Shown: positions 1-8,351 of the stretch, one piece after another
How positions within the stretch are numbered: the first letter of the stretch is position 1
How the letters are laid out: each line of letters starts with the position of its first letter
NCBI GenBank assembly: GCA_964428325.1
Contig: CAYRXU010000001.1
Coordinates: 62,001-126,000 of the forward strand
DNA: 64,000 nt
DNA from: JBBSZK01 sp964428325
GTDB taxonomy: Archaea > Nanobdellota > Nanobdellia > Pacearchaeales > GW2011-AR1
Direction of reading: 5' to 3'
The notes under the pieces: model-generated
The model's input: the letters and a program-made list of their open reading frames with translations, nothing else
The model's database searches: none
Told to the model about the DNA's origin: nothing
Translations under genes and position numbers: made by a program

Positions 1-52
1 GATGCGAGGATAGACATCAAGGATTAAAATCCGACAAGACGAAAGCTGTCAA

Positions 53-123
53 GGGCCCATAGTCTAGTGGTAAAACACTCCGCTTGCACCGGTGAGTCCC
101 GTGTTCGATTCACGGTGGGTCCA
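53..123 (+). tRNA. tRNA-Ala (UGC)
   Basis: A full cloverleaf can be drawn. The 7-bp acceptor stem runs from GGGCCCA to TGGGTCC and includes the G3:U70 wobble that identifies alanine tRNAs. The anticodon loop CTTGCAC gives TGC, the T loop is TTCGATT, and the discriminator is A123. The 3' CCA is not encoded. Alanine tRNA in the 16S-23S spacer is the common archaeal arrangement, so it is probably processed from the rRNA precursor. Confidence 0.96.
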
Positions 124-304
124 CTCTTTACAGTCGATTTTAATCATCACTTTCATAGTCACCTTTCATTAGGATGATCGCAAACCAAGCGATAATGGTA
201 GCATCTTCGGATGCAGTGGTGTACGAGCGATGCGCCGTATATCATGTAGAGAATTCCCCTGATAGACCAGGGAGTTTGGGCAAGCGAGCCCAGACAGTCA
301 TATT

Positions 305-327
305 CAATGACGCGCGTACGCAGGCAA
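305..327 (+). other. left arm of pre-23S processing helix
   Basis: Bases 311-325 (CGCGCGTACGCAGGC) are the exact reverse complement of 3816-3830, which lies beyond the 3' end of the 23S. This is the expected layout of the archaeal pre-23S helix cut by the splicing endonuclease at a bulge-helix-bulge. I see the complementarity; the cleavage sites are inferred. Confidence 0.8.
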
Positions 328-2248
328 GATATCCATAGGATAATATTAATGACAATTCTTTTAGAATTGTCGTCTTACATACTAATTGATGGATAGCTAG
401 GCTCAGGTTGTGACGAAGGACGTGGCAAGCTGCGATAAGCCTGGGGGAGCTGCATGCGAGCTTTGAACCCAGGATCTCCGAATGTGAGAACGTTCCTCTT
501 AGAGGAATGCCGAGAGGCAAATACACGCCGGGAATTGAAACATCTTAGTACCGGCAGGAATAGAAAACAACCGTGATTCCCTGATTAGCAGCGAGCGAAA
601 GGGGAGAAGGGCAAACTGAATCTCCGTTTGAAAAGACGGCAGAGATGTGGTGGTGCTGAGGCTTCGGTTTGGAATCGAAGTTCGCTGGAACGCGGCGTCT
701 TAGAGGGTGATAGCCCCGTAGATGAACATACCATGCCGTGCACCGAACGAATAGGGCTCCCTAGAATGGAAGTCCGAATACAGCGGGATTAACCGCTAAC
801 CCTAAATATTGACCTGAGTCCGATAGTGAACGAGTACCGCGAGGGAAAGCTGAAAAGTACTCTTAACCGAGGGTTAAAAGACTTGAAATCAATTAGTTAC
901 ATGATGGTTACTGCATTACGGTGTTGTAACGTACGTGTTGAAAAATGGGCCAGGGAGTTTTCTCATGTGGCGAGGTTAACGCAAGGAAGCCGTAGCGAAA
1001 GCGAGTCTGAAAAGGCGCGAGTCACGTGAGGCAGACCCGAAGCCGGTCGATCTATTCGTGGCCAGGACGAAGTTCTCCGAAAGGAGAATGGAGGTCCGAA
1101 CCAGTGATGTGTACAAGCTCTTGGATGAGCCACGATTAGGGGTGAAAAGCCTATCTAGTCCGGCGATGGCTGGTTCCTGCTGAATTATGCCTCAGTATAG
1201 CCTCCATGTGTTTGTCGACGGGGTAAAGTACGGATGAAGTTTGCAGAGCCGAACGGCTACGAAACTTATTCCAACTCAGAACCTGTTGACTGCTTATATG
1301 GGGAGTGGGCGGCGGTGCGTAAGGTACCGTCGCGAGATCAGAACAAAGAAGACTGGGGTTAAGGTCCCAAAATATATGCTCAGTGTAACAAAAGGAGTCT
1401 TGAACCTAAGACAGCGGAGATGTAGGCTTAGAAGCAGCCACCATTTAAAGAAAGCGTAACAGCTCATTCGTTGAGGTTCGAGGCCCTGAAGATGGACGGG
1501 GCTAAGCATATTACCGATACCCCAGAGGTACGCGCAAGCGTATTCTGGTAAGCAGGCGTCTGTTCTGCGCAGAAGTCTTTCCGAGAGGAATGATGGAGCG
1601 GGACGGAATGAAAATCCTGGTGTTAGTAAGATCAGATTATCCTGAGAATGGATAGCGTCGAAAGAGCACGGTTTCCTCGGCACTATATGTTAACCGAGGG
1701 TTAGTCGGCACCTAAGTTTTCTCTTAACTGCAGAACGCGAATGGAAATCAGGTTAATATTCCTGAACTCTGTGGGGAGCGTCGAACTATGTGTGCGCTTT
1801 GGGATATGCTGCATCTCGAGAGGGATGTGCTGCACGAAGATGATGGATCGTCATGATAAGAAGTCATCGAATTGTAGCAAGCGATCAGTTGATTCCTAGA
1901 GCCCGTGAAACGTACATAGGGAGCGAGCCACGAGCCGTACCTAGAACTGACACTGGTGCTCAGGTTGAATAGACCAAGACGTGTAAGGTTAAACTGGCTT
2001 AGGGAATTCGGCATAATTAGCCCTGTAGCTTCGGTAGAAAGGGTGTCCATAGTTGTCCTTGATATTAGAGGGCAACGGTGGATCGCAGTGACAAGGACCG
2101 CCCGACTGTTTATCAAAAACGTAGCCGATTGCGAATCAGAAATGATGTGTATAATCGGTGAGACCTGCCCAGTCGCGGTGTTTCAAACTTCCGTACAAGG
2201 GAGCTAAGACCCGTGAAACGGCGGGCCTAACTATGAGGCTCTTAAGGT

Positions 2249-2558
2249 TGAACTATTAAGAACTGCCTTACGGCACTCTACATTGAGTGACGCTTTAGGC
2301 CGCATAGAAAGGCGAAAATAAACAGGAACATTAAAGAAAATCAAGCTATATGCTGGAACGTCCGAGTATTTTTGAATACTTGAAAAAGTAAAAATTTCAA
2401 AATGCGGATTATCAGCAGGAAAGACTTCTCTAAAGAAGAATCCTCAGAGACTGAACGCTTGAACTACGAAAGTAGTAAGATACAGTCCGATCCTTATAGC
2501 GATATAAGGTGTCAAGAAAGAAATAGTGTCTAATAATTATTGACAGTAAAACTCATTG
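2249..2558 (+). ncRNA. group I intron in 23S rRNA at the L1931 site
   Basis: The conserved exon sequence CTTAAGGTAGCG is split after T2248. P1 forms between exon 2243-2248 and the internal guide at 2265-2270, with the required U-G wobble (T2248-G2265). Core elements follow: R near 2444-2453 and S near 2477-2488 form P7 (GACTG 2449-2453 with CAGTC 2483-2487). P8 is a 5-bp stem with a GAAA loop (2463-2476). P9 is a 7-bp stem with a GCGA loop (2492-2509). The intron ends at G2558, the expected omega-G. No homing endonuclease ORF is present. Group I introns in archaeal rRNA are established but uncommon. Confidence 0.9.
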
Positions 2559-3207
2559 AGCGTAATGCCTTGTCGTCTGAATGGCGACGTGCATGAATGG
2601 TTCAACGAGGTGGTCACTGTCCCGAGCCAGAACCTTCTGAACCCACTTACCGGTGAAAATGCCGGTGTCGCCTAGTGGGAAGCGAAGACCTTGTAAACCT
2701 TTACTGCAACTTGTTGTTGTGGTATCGAGAGGGATGCATAGCGTAGGGAGGAGCATCGATGTCCGCGTTTTGGCGCGGGCGGAGCGCCCCTGTAACACTC
2801 CTCATTTCTCTCGGTACTGCTCACCCCTAACGGGGGACACCAGCAGGCGGGCAGTTTGGCTGGGGCGGCACCCTGCCGAAAAGATATCGGTAGGGCCTAA
2901 TGACAAGCTCAGTCAGGTTGGAAATCTGACGTTGAGTGCGAAGGCAAATGCTTGTCTGACTGTATTCCAAACAGCACGGAATGCAGAGATGAAAGTCGGG
3001 CTTAGCGACCCCACGTAGCTTTTTAATAGGGCTCGTGTGTGACAGAAAAGGTACTTCAAGGATAACAGGCTTGTCGCGCCCGATAGTCCATATTGACGGC
3101 GCGGTTTGGTACATCGCTGTCGGCTCTTCCTATCCTGGTGGTGCATAAGCCACCAAGGGTGTCGGAGTTCACGCATTAAAAGGGATCGTTAGCTGGGTTA
3201 AGAACGT

Positions 3208-3516
3208 AAACAATAAACTAACGAATCCAGACCAAATCGCAACTATCAAAAATAGCGGCGTTGCACACTTGTGAAGGTGTGAAAAATTAAATCGACTCAT
3301 ATCGGTGAAGCCCTACCATCCAAAAGATGTTGGGTAACCCCGAGGGAAGTTCTGAAAAAGAACCCCGTAGAGACTTAAGATTTTCTTAACTGAATAGAGC
3401 CCGTCAAGCTCGAGAAATCTTGGATCCGGAATACCCGGATAAGACGTCGATCTCTCAGTAACATGAGATGAAGGTATAGTCCATACAACGCAAAGAAATA
3501 AGCGTTGAGTAATATA
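3208..3516 (+). ncRNA. second group I intron in 23S rRNA near the L2593 site
   Basis: The exon sequence GAACGT (ending at T3207, E. coli 2593) is separated from CGAGACAG by about 310 nt. Inside are group I core strings: GGTGAAGCCC near 3304 and GGGTAACCCCGAGGG near 3331 (P4-P6), the R element GTAGAGACTT near 3367, and the S element AAGGTATAGTCC near 3471. A P1 of 5 bp can form between 3203-3207 and G3258-T3262 with the U-G wobble. The 3' end is uncertain. Exon conservation points to a break before C3517, while the omega-G rule would favour G3518. No endonuclease ORF is present. The site matches that of the I-CreI intron. Confidence 0.82.
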
Positions 3517-3815
3517 CGCGAGACAGTTTGTTTGATATCTACTAGGTGCGTGGTTGACTGAGTGGAACGAGTATCTAGTACGAGAGGAACGATACTCGGT
3601 GGCCTCTGGTGGGCGGTTGTTATTATAGCAGGCCGCGCAGCTACGCCATGTATCGATAAGTGCTGAAAGCATCTAAGCACGAAGCGATCCGCAAGACGAG
3701 TCAACAAAGGCCGTGATAAAAGATCACGTTGATAGAGTTGGTGTGTAATCTCCAAGAACCCGAGGAGTTTAGCATGCAACTACTAAAAGCCTCACTTTAT
3801 TACCTATAATATTTT

Positions 3816-3830
3816 GCCTGCGTACGCGCG
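3816..3830 (+). other. right arm of pre-23S processing helix
   Basis: GCCTGCGTACGCGCG is the exact reverse complement of 311-325 and lies about 20 nt past the 23S 3' end. It closes the precursor helix from which 23S rRNA is released. Confidence 0.8.
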
Positions 3831-3854
3831 TTGTTTGATTATATTTCTAAAACT

Positions 3855-4175
3855 ATGAGAAAACAATCAAATCAAAAAGATTCTCGTATTCCAGAAGATG
3901 GTCGTTATGTACATGGGATTGTTCGTGTTACTATTTCTGGATTGCCTGCGTATGGAGATAATAACTCTCTGATTTATGAGTGGAGGCTTCAACATGGTTT
4001 GAGGGAAGAAAAAGGTAGGGCACAGCATTATGTTATTGGTCGCGGATGTGTTGATACAGAAGATGTGCGTGAGCAAGTTGCAGCTTCTGTGATAAGGGTG
4101 TGCTGTAAAGAATATCTAGGAATAGACTGCGCGTGGAAAAAGCCGCGCAAGTACGTGTCTATTACAAAGATGTAA
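3855..4175 (+). CDS. hypothetical protein, 106 aa
   Basis: I do not recognise this protein. It is soluble and has no signal peptide or membrane segment. The middle contains RYVHGIVRVTISGLPAYGD, followed by a basic end (KKPRKY). Codon use looks like real coding sequence. The ATG at 3855 is preferred over a TTG at 3831, because the TTG lies directly after the rRNA processing arm. The gene follows the 23S closely and could be read through from the rRNA promoter. It is the first of three small orphan genes before the membrane gene at 4854. Confidence 0.55.
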   Translation: MRKQSNQKDSRIPEDGRYVHGIVRVTISGLPAYGDNNSLIYEWRLQHGLREEKGRAQHYVIGRGCVDTEDVREQVAASVIRVCCKEYLGIDCAWKKPRKYVSITKM

Positions 4176-4239
4176 TTGTTGTATCTAATTAGTAGTTACA
4201 AATAGAAAGGTTTAAAAAGTGTGTTTTTACGTGTTTTGT

Positions 4240-4587
4240 ATGGAAAAGATAGAACATATCATATTCGATAAGAGTGAGAATAGTGAAACCGCTCTGAGAA
4301 ACAATCCTGAAAGGAAGGTCGTACAACATCAGATGGACGGCGTTATCTATGCGTGTAAGGGAACTGCTCTAAGCAATCGAGATGGCGGGCTGCCAAGCGA
4401 GTGGCAAAATCTTGATGTCTGGAGAGTTGAAAGAGTTGGCGGACGCTTCAACAATACAGGCTTTGCTCAATATGTGACGGATCCTTGGGAATATTCTCAA
4501 GTCGGTGCAAGTCTCATGGAAAGAATTAGATATACTCTCAAGCAAAAGAGGCTAGATGCTAAAAAAAGAGCGGCACCGAATAACTAA
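4240..4587 (+). CDS. hypothetical protein, 115 aa
   Basis: I do not recognise this protein. It is soluble, with a basic C-terminal tail (KQKRLDAKKRAA). A TATA element (TTTAAAAAG at 4210-4218) lies about 25 nt before the ATG at 4240, which supports this start over the upstream GTG and suggests a leaderless mRNA. It is short and flanked by other orphans, so it may be lineage-specific or acquired. Confidence 0.55.
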   Translation: MEKIEHIIFDKSENSETALRNNPERKVVQHQMDGVIYACKGTALSNRDGGLPSEWQNLDVWRVERVGGRFNNTGFAQYVTDPWEYSQVGASLMERIRYTLKQKRLDAKKRAAPNN

Positions 4588-4627
4588 TACTACTTAGCTT
4601 TAAATACCGTCAATTTTGAATTATAGT

Positions 4628-4882
4628 ATGACATATCACCCAACGAGAATAGATCACCCTGAATTGTGGAGATTGTTCCAGTATGACGGTCGAGACTATG
4701 CAGCGTTGCCAGGAGATTTGACTATTCTTGAAGTTGCTGAGGGTTCAGTTAGACGAGTGAAGGGAGTAGACCAATTCAATCTTAATGTAAAGGGTTGTAT
4801 TGGAGCAAGAGAAGTGACACATGACCCGACAATTAGAAGAAGCTTATCTCAGATTATTTCTCGGCTCGACTCTTCCCTATAA
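4628..4882 (+). CDS. hypothetical protein, 84 aa
   Basis: I do not recognise this small soluble protein. Sequence pieces include HPELWRLFQYDGRDYAALPG and VKGVDQFNLNVKG. A TATA element (CTTTAAATA near 4599) lies about 25 nt before the ATG at 4628, supporting that start over a TTG at 4616. The 3' end overlaps the oppositely oriented gene at 4854-5252 by 29 nt. Confidence 0.5.
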   Translation: MTYHPTRIDHPELWRLFQYDGRDYAALPGDLTILEVAEGSVRRVKGVDQFNLNVKGCIGAREVTHDPTIRRSLSQIISRLDSSL

Positions 4883-5252
4883 AGAAGAATATTACTAGAT
4901 AAATTGCAGTTCCAAGAGCGCCAATTGTTGCAAATGATAGCGTGTAGGGTCCGGAATAGCGTGCGAATAATGCGCTTATGATTGCGATGATTCCAAGTAC
5001 GCCTATACCTAGTCCGAGATAAGGGTTTGAGAGCACTAGATCTCTATTCCAGCTGAAGATAAGTGCAAGAAGCCAAGAGAGCCCAATTGAGAAAATGATT
5101 TCCATAGCCCCGAATTCTGCGTTGGTTTCTTGTGCAAGCATCACAAAGAAGATTATTGTGATTGTAAGATAGAACGCAAATAGAACCCAGCTATGCCATG
5201 GAGGGAGAATATGCGGATTGTTTTTTACTTGTTGCACATCACTCTTTTTCAT
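4854..5252 (-). CDS. small four-TM membrane protein, 132 aa
   Basis: The product has a short cytosolic N-terminus (MKKSDVQQVKNN) and four hydrophobic segments at roughly 18-40, 47-66, 72-95 and 103-125. It ends in a positively charged tail (GKSRAEK). No catalytic motif is visible and I cannot name the family. Its start is 43 bp from the divergent adhesin gene at 5296, and the two appear to share one palindromic TATA region. Confidence 0.7.
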   Translation of the reverse strand: MKKSDVQQVKNNPHILPPWHSWVLFAFYLTITIIFFVMLAQETNAEFGAMEIIFSIGLSWLLALIFSWNRDLVLSNPYLGLGIGVLGIIAIISALFARYSGPYTLSFATIGALGTAIYLVIFFFIGKSRAEK

Positions 5253-5261
5253 GTCGAAATA

Positions 5262-5281
5262 TAGAATGATAATTTAAATAG
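5262..5281. promoter_or_regulatory. shared divergent TATA (AATTTAAAT)
   Basis: The 43-bp gap between the divergent starts at 5252 (minus) and 5296 (plus) contains one TATA-like palindrome around 5269-5279. It lies about 20-25 nt from both ATGs. This fits a bidirectional leaderless promoter, which is inferred. Confidence 0.5.
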
Positions 5282-5295
5282 TTGCCTGCGTACAA

Positions 5296-7230
5296 ATGAG
5301 AATGGAATTTCCACGTGATAAGCTAACTATTGTTCTATGTTTACTAGCGTTTGCTATTTTGATTAGCTTTTTTGCTTTTGGAGCATATTATGCGTACTCT
5401 GATTTGAACATGTTGGAAGAAACTGGGCAGTTACCTGTGACAGTTCCGACAAATGAGCCTATTACAAATAGCACTCCACTTGGAGGCAATCCTCCTGCTG
5501 CTCCAAACGGAACTATCTCCCGAGGTGGAGGTGGAGGCGGCGGTGGAGGAGGCGGAGGAGGATCTGGCCCTGCACCTGAGCCAACTACACCTCAATGTAG
5601 CGACGGTGTGGACAATGATAATGATGGGTACGTTGACTATCCTGCAGATCGAGCATGTAATGATGCAAATGACAATAATGAATCCCCGACTTTAGTTTGT
5701 ACCGCTCAAGATTTGAGCGAAGTTAGTTTGAATCTTAATGGAGAATACATACAAACATGCGACATAGATTTAAGCAATTACAGTAGTTGGACACCTATCG
5801 GAGGATATAGCAGTAATCCCGCTTCGCTTGTTCCATTTACCGGAAGTTATGACGGTGCGGGACATACAATATACAATTTCACATACTACAACTTAGATAG
5901 CCCTGATATTGCCGTAGGATTGTTCGGGGAAGTCAGTAATGATGGTTTTGTAAGTAATATTAACTTGGTTAATTTCAACATAACCGTAATTCAGAATAGC
6001 ACTTCTCAAGCAGGTGTTTTCACAGGTTCAGTCTTTGGCTTCTATGATGGACGAGGTGAACATAAGGTTATTGAAAACATAAGCGTTCAAGGGAGTATCC
6101 GCCTAAGGGCTCCAAATGGTTTCCTTGGAGGAATTGTTGGTGATGCAAGATATGCCAATCTATCAAATCTACACTCAAATGTGACTATCTATCGAGAGTT
6201 CACAGATAAAGTTCTGGCTGGAGCAACATCATCTTATGTTGGAGGAATAGCAGGTATGTCTACATCGGTTAGGAATTCTAGTGCTGTAGGGACCATCCAA
6301 TCGTATAACTTAGTGGTCAATAACGAAACCCCTGTGCGCTCAGCTGCGGGATTGGCAGCATATGTATCAGGAGATATAGAAAATTCTTATGCTGAAATGA
6401 ATATAACTTTTGATAGCTCTACTCTTGGAGGACTTGGCGGTTTAGCGGATACAGTTATAGGCGACATACTCCGTTCTGGATTCAGAGGCACCTTGAACGG
6501 AAATAATTCAATAGGTGGAGTGGCCGTGATAGCATATGGAAATGTTACTGAATCATTTGCAAGAGGAACCATAACGGGTCATTGGGCCATTGGGGGTCTC
6601 ATTAGCGTTTATAGCCCAGAAGGCGGGGCGCAGATGACCGATTCTTATGCAAGAGTGGATATATATGCAACAGGCCAAAATGTGGGAGGTCTCGTTTATA
6701 GAACTTCGAATGAAGGTATCTCCATTGATCGAAGTTACGCTTCCGGAAATATAACTGCGCAATCTCCTAAAGGGGGCCTTATAGGTTATTTCTCATCGCC
6801 TCCGAGTTCTGCAGTTGTGAATAATTCGTACTGGGACGTTAATGTAAGCGGCCTCAATACAAGCATAGGAGGAGGATCTGGAAATACGACTGAGCAAATG
6901 TTTAATCAAAGCATTTATGTTGGGTGGGACTTTACAAATGTTTGGGAAATGAATCCTAACGGACCTGATTATCCACACTTGCTATGGGAGCAGGGCGTAT
7001 GTGGGCCATTGCGATGTTCGCCATTTACCAGCATTACAGAGTTGAGAGAATCGCGATTGTTCAGTAGAACGGCAGGCATCGTTCTAGGGCTGCATATTCT
7101 TCTCTTTGTCTTGATTATTGTGTCTCTTCTTGTACATATACGTCATGAGAAGCGAGATGCTCTTCTTGAGTTGCGCCAGGCGTTCCCTGAGATGCAAGAG
7201 CAGACTGATCCTTATTTGGGCGGACAGTAA
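5296..7230 (+). CDS. GLUG-repeat adhesin-like surface protein, 644 aa
   Basis: This looks like a cell-surface adhesin. An N-terminal TM segment (about 12-33) is followed by a Pro/Thr/Asn spacer and a run of 13 glycines. Next comes a compact acidic, Cys-flanked segment (CSDGVDNDNDGYVDYPADRA) of the kind that often binds calcium. The bulk (about 135-560) is a set of GLUG-type repeats (GGIVGDA, GGIAGMS, GGLADTV, GGLISVY, GGLVYRT, GGLIGYF) that form a beta-helix. It is closed by a Trp-rich end (WDFTNVWEMNPNGPDYPHLLW). A second TM lies at about 595-618, followed by a charged cytosolic tail. Many N-X-S/T sequons fit an exported glycoprotein. Confidence 0.82.
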   Translation: MRMEFPRDKLTIVLCLLAFAILISFFAFGAYYAYSDLNMLEETGQLPVTVPTNEPITNSTPLGGNPPAAPNGTISRGGGGGGGGGGGGGSGPAPEPTTPQCSDGVDNDNDGYVDYPADRACNDANDNNESPTLVCTAQDLSEVSLNLNGEYIQTCDIDLSNYSSWTPIGGYSSNPASLVPFTGSYDGAGHTIYNFTYYNLDSPDIAVGLFGEVSNDGFVSNINLVNFNITVIQNSTSQAGVFTGSVFGFYDGRGEHKVIENISVQGSIRLRAPNGFLGGIVGDARYANLSNLHSNVTIYREFTDKVLAGATSSYVGGIAGMSTSVRNSSAVGTIQSYNLVVNNETPVRSAAGLAAYVSGDIENSYAEMNITFDSSTLGGLGGLADTVIGDILRSGFRGTLNGNNSIGGVAVIAYGNVTESFARGTITGHWAIGGLISVYSPEGGAQMTDSYARVDIYATGQNVGGLVYRTSNEGISIDRSYASGNITAQSPKGGLIGYFSSPPSSAVVNNSYWDVNVSGLNTSIGGGSGNTTEQMFNQSIYVGWDFTNVWEMNPNGPDYPHLLWEQGVCGPLRCSPFTSITELRESRLFSRTAGIVLGLHILLFVLIIVSLLVHIRHEKRDALLELRQAFPEMQEQTDPYLGGQ

Positions 7231-7231
7231 G

Positions 7232-7240
7232 TTTAAAAAG
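7232..7240 (+). promoter_or_regulatory. TATA box of RNase P RNA gene
   Basis: TTTAAAAAG starts two bases after the stop codon of the adhesin gene and about 25 nt before the 5' end of the RNase P RNA, the usual archaeal spacing. Confidence 0.65.
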
Positions 7241-7261
7241 CGTCAAAAAGCTCTTTCTTAT

Positions 7262-7644
7262 GTGAGTCGGACAGCTGACTCCGGGAGTGCACTTGAATGT
7301 GCGAAGACTGATAATGAGTTTTCTCCTGAGGAAGGTCCGGACATCTCTCTATGCAAATAGAGAACAACACGATCCGCTGAAAGGCGGCTACGTGCGAGCG
7401 TAAGCAACGTAACAGAAACGACACAGCCTCAATTGAGCTATGAACCGTGAGGGAAGCTTTGAGATTGAGGATTTGATGAAACGTCGAGAATGATAATTCT
7501 CGGGGTGATCAAGAACGAAAGTTCTTGACACGGACGCCTTCGTGGATGCAACCACTTTAACCGTGGGCGCAGTCAGATGTCAGCACGCACAGTTTGCGCG
7601 TTATGGCGCGATGTTCGACAGAATCTGGCCTACGTCCGACTCAC
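7262..7644 (+). ncRNA. rnpB: RNase P RNA
   Basis: This is the catalytic RNA that trims the 5' leader from tRNA precursors. P1 is a perfect 11-bp helix between 7262-7272 (GTGAGTCGGAC) and 7634-7644. Universal blocks are present: GAGGAAGGTCCGGAC (CR-I) near 7329, AACAGAAACGACACAG (CR-IV) near 7410, and ACAGAATCTGGCC (CR-V) near 7618. Hairpins 7490-7504 and 7510-7530 are the expected side helices. At 383 nt it is slightly longer than many archaeal versions. The ORFs in this interval are spurious. Confidence 0.95.
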
Positions 7645-7704
7645 ATCCTTAATTGTTTAGTTTATCATATGAATACTTATTAAGGAAGAGAGTATTGTTA
7701 TTGG

Positions 7705-8187
7705 ATGGTTAAGTTTGACTTTCAAAACCTCCCATCTTCTGTTTTTTCTAGATTGCGCAATGATTATGGTTCAAGTAACAAAGTAATAGAACTAATAAAT
7801 CGTGGTGATATTGAATATCGCGAGGGCGAGACTAGACAAGAGGTGCGTATGTGGGGAGGAAGACTTGCTTTTGCCTTGGCTCCAGGGCAGCTTATAAGCT
7901 GTTATAGATCCGATTTACTCGATGTTGAACGGCCAACGTATCAACGCCTTGCCGAACTTCTGTCTCTAGGAGAAAGTCATGCTAATGGTAGGCACTTGAA
8001 TCATTTAAGAAGAGGATTTATAGTTGAATATGATGATAGGTCAAGACAAGAAATAGAGCGGATTGCAGGTCTACCGATATCTCGGAGCGTTCGAGTTCGC
8101 CATGAGATAGGAAAGATTGTAGACCATAGCACAATGTTTGAAGCGATTTGGAAAGTTGCCGTTAAACCCCTAATATCTATCTCTTAA
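7705..8187 (+). CDS. hypothetical protein, 160 aa
   Basis: I do not recognise this protein. It is soluble, has many charged residues and lacks a signal peptide. Pieces such as NRGDIEYREGETRQEVRMWG and RRGFIVEYDDRSRQEIERI suggest a mixed alpha/beta fold. The ATG at 7705 follows an AT-rich stretch (CTTATTAAGG near 7676) that could be its promoter. It stands alone between RNase P RNA and tRNA-Phe, so the neighbours say nothing about function. Confidence 0.55.
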   Translation: MVKFDFQNLPSSVFSRLRNDYGSSNKVIELINRGDIEYREGETRQEVRMWGGRLAFALAPGQLISCYRSDLLDVERPTYQRLAELLSLGESHANGRHLNHLRRGFIVEYDDRSRQEIERIAGLPISRSVRVRHEIGKIVDHSTMFEAIWKVAVKPLISIS

Positions 8188-8233
8188 CGGTTTACTAAAC
8201 CTTTAAAAGCTGTTTTTTACTGTGTTTTCATAT

Positions 8234-8305
8234 GGGAGTGTAGCTCAGTGGGAGAGCGTTCGACTGAAGCTCGATAGGTCGGGGGTTCGATTCCCTCCAC
8301 TCCCA
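8234..8305 (+). tRNA. tRNA-Phe (GAA)
   Basis: The cloverleaf has an acceptor stem GGGAGTG/CACTCCC, a D arm GCTC...GAGC, the anticodon loop CTGAAGC (anticodon GAA), a T stem GGGGG/CCCTC with loop TTCGATT, and discriminator A8305. The CCA end is not encoded. The anticodon stem has one U-U mismatch at its outer pair. A TATA element (CTTTAAAAGC, 8201-8210) lies at the correct distance upstream. Confidence 0.93.
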
Positions 8306-8351
8306 TTTCTGGCGACGTTACGTATTTATAGCAAGTTTGGCTCGAGAGATA

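Larger units (their letters stand above)
1..367 (+). other. 16S-23S rRNA internal transcribed spacer
   Basis: This is the spacer between a 16S gene lying outside the window and the 23S gene. It holds tRNA-Ala at 53-123. Bases 22-34 and 133-145 are complementary apart from one bulged C, so the tRNA sits at the tip of a long processing helix. From about 160 to 300 there are several GC-containing hairpins but no gene that I recognise. A perfect 9-bp hairpin with a TTT loop (351-371) sits at the 5' edge of the 23S. No 5S rRNA is visible here or after the 23S. Confidence 0.8.
368..3795 (+). rRNA. 23S ribosomal RNA, interrupted by two group I introns
   Basis: Conserved 23S landmarks run in order: GACGAAGGACGTGGC near 411, the ACCGCGAGGGAAAGCTGAAAAG block near 835, GGATAACAGGC near 3060, and the sarcin-ricin loop AGTACGAGAGGAAC near 3576. 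The apparent length of about 3.43 kb is too long for an archaeal 23S. Subtracting introns at 2249-2558 and about 3208-3516 leaves about 2.8 kb, a small rRNA that fits a reduced archaeon. Both ends are set by alignment to known 23S ends and may be off by 10-20 nt. Long ORFs on either strand in this interval are not genes. Confidence 0.93.

Noticed and set aside
2249..2558. Possible archaeal bulge-helix-bulge intron
   Set aside because: P1, P7, P8 and P9 of a group I intron are all present, and no bulge-helix-bulge flanks the site.
242..3779. Many ORFs of 60-134 codons on both strands
   Set aside because: They lie within the rRNA spacer, the 23S rRNA and its introns, and none resembles a known family.
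3796..4240. 5S rRNA after the 23S
   Set aside because: No 5S-like sequence or fold is visible; the gene must lie elsewhere.
7118..7424. ORFs over the RNase P RNA
   Set aside because: They overlap conserved RNase P blocks and have no promoter or family match.
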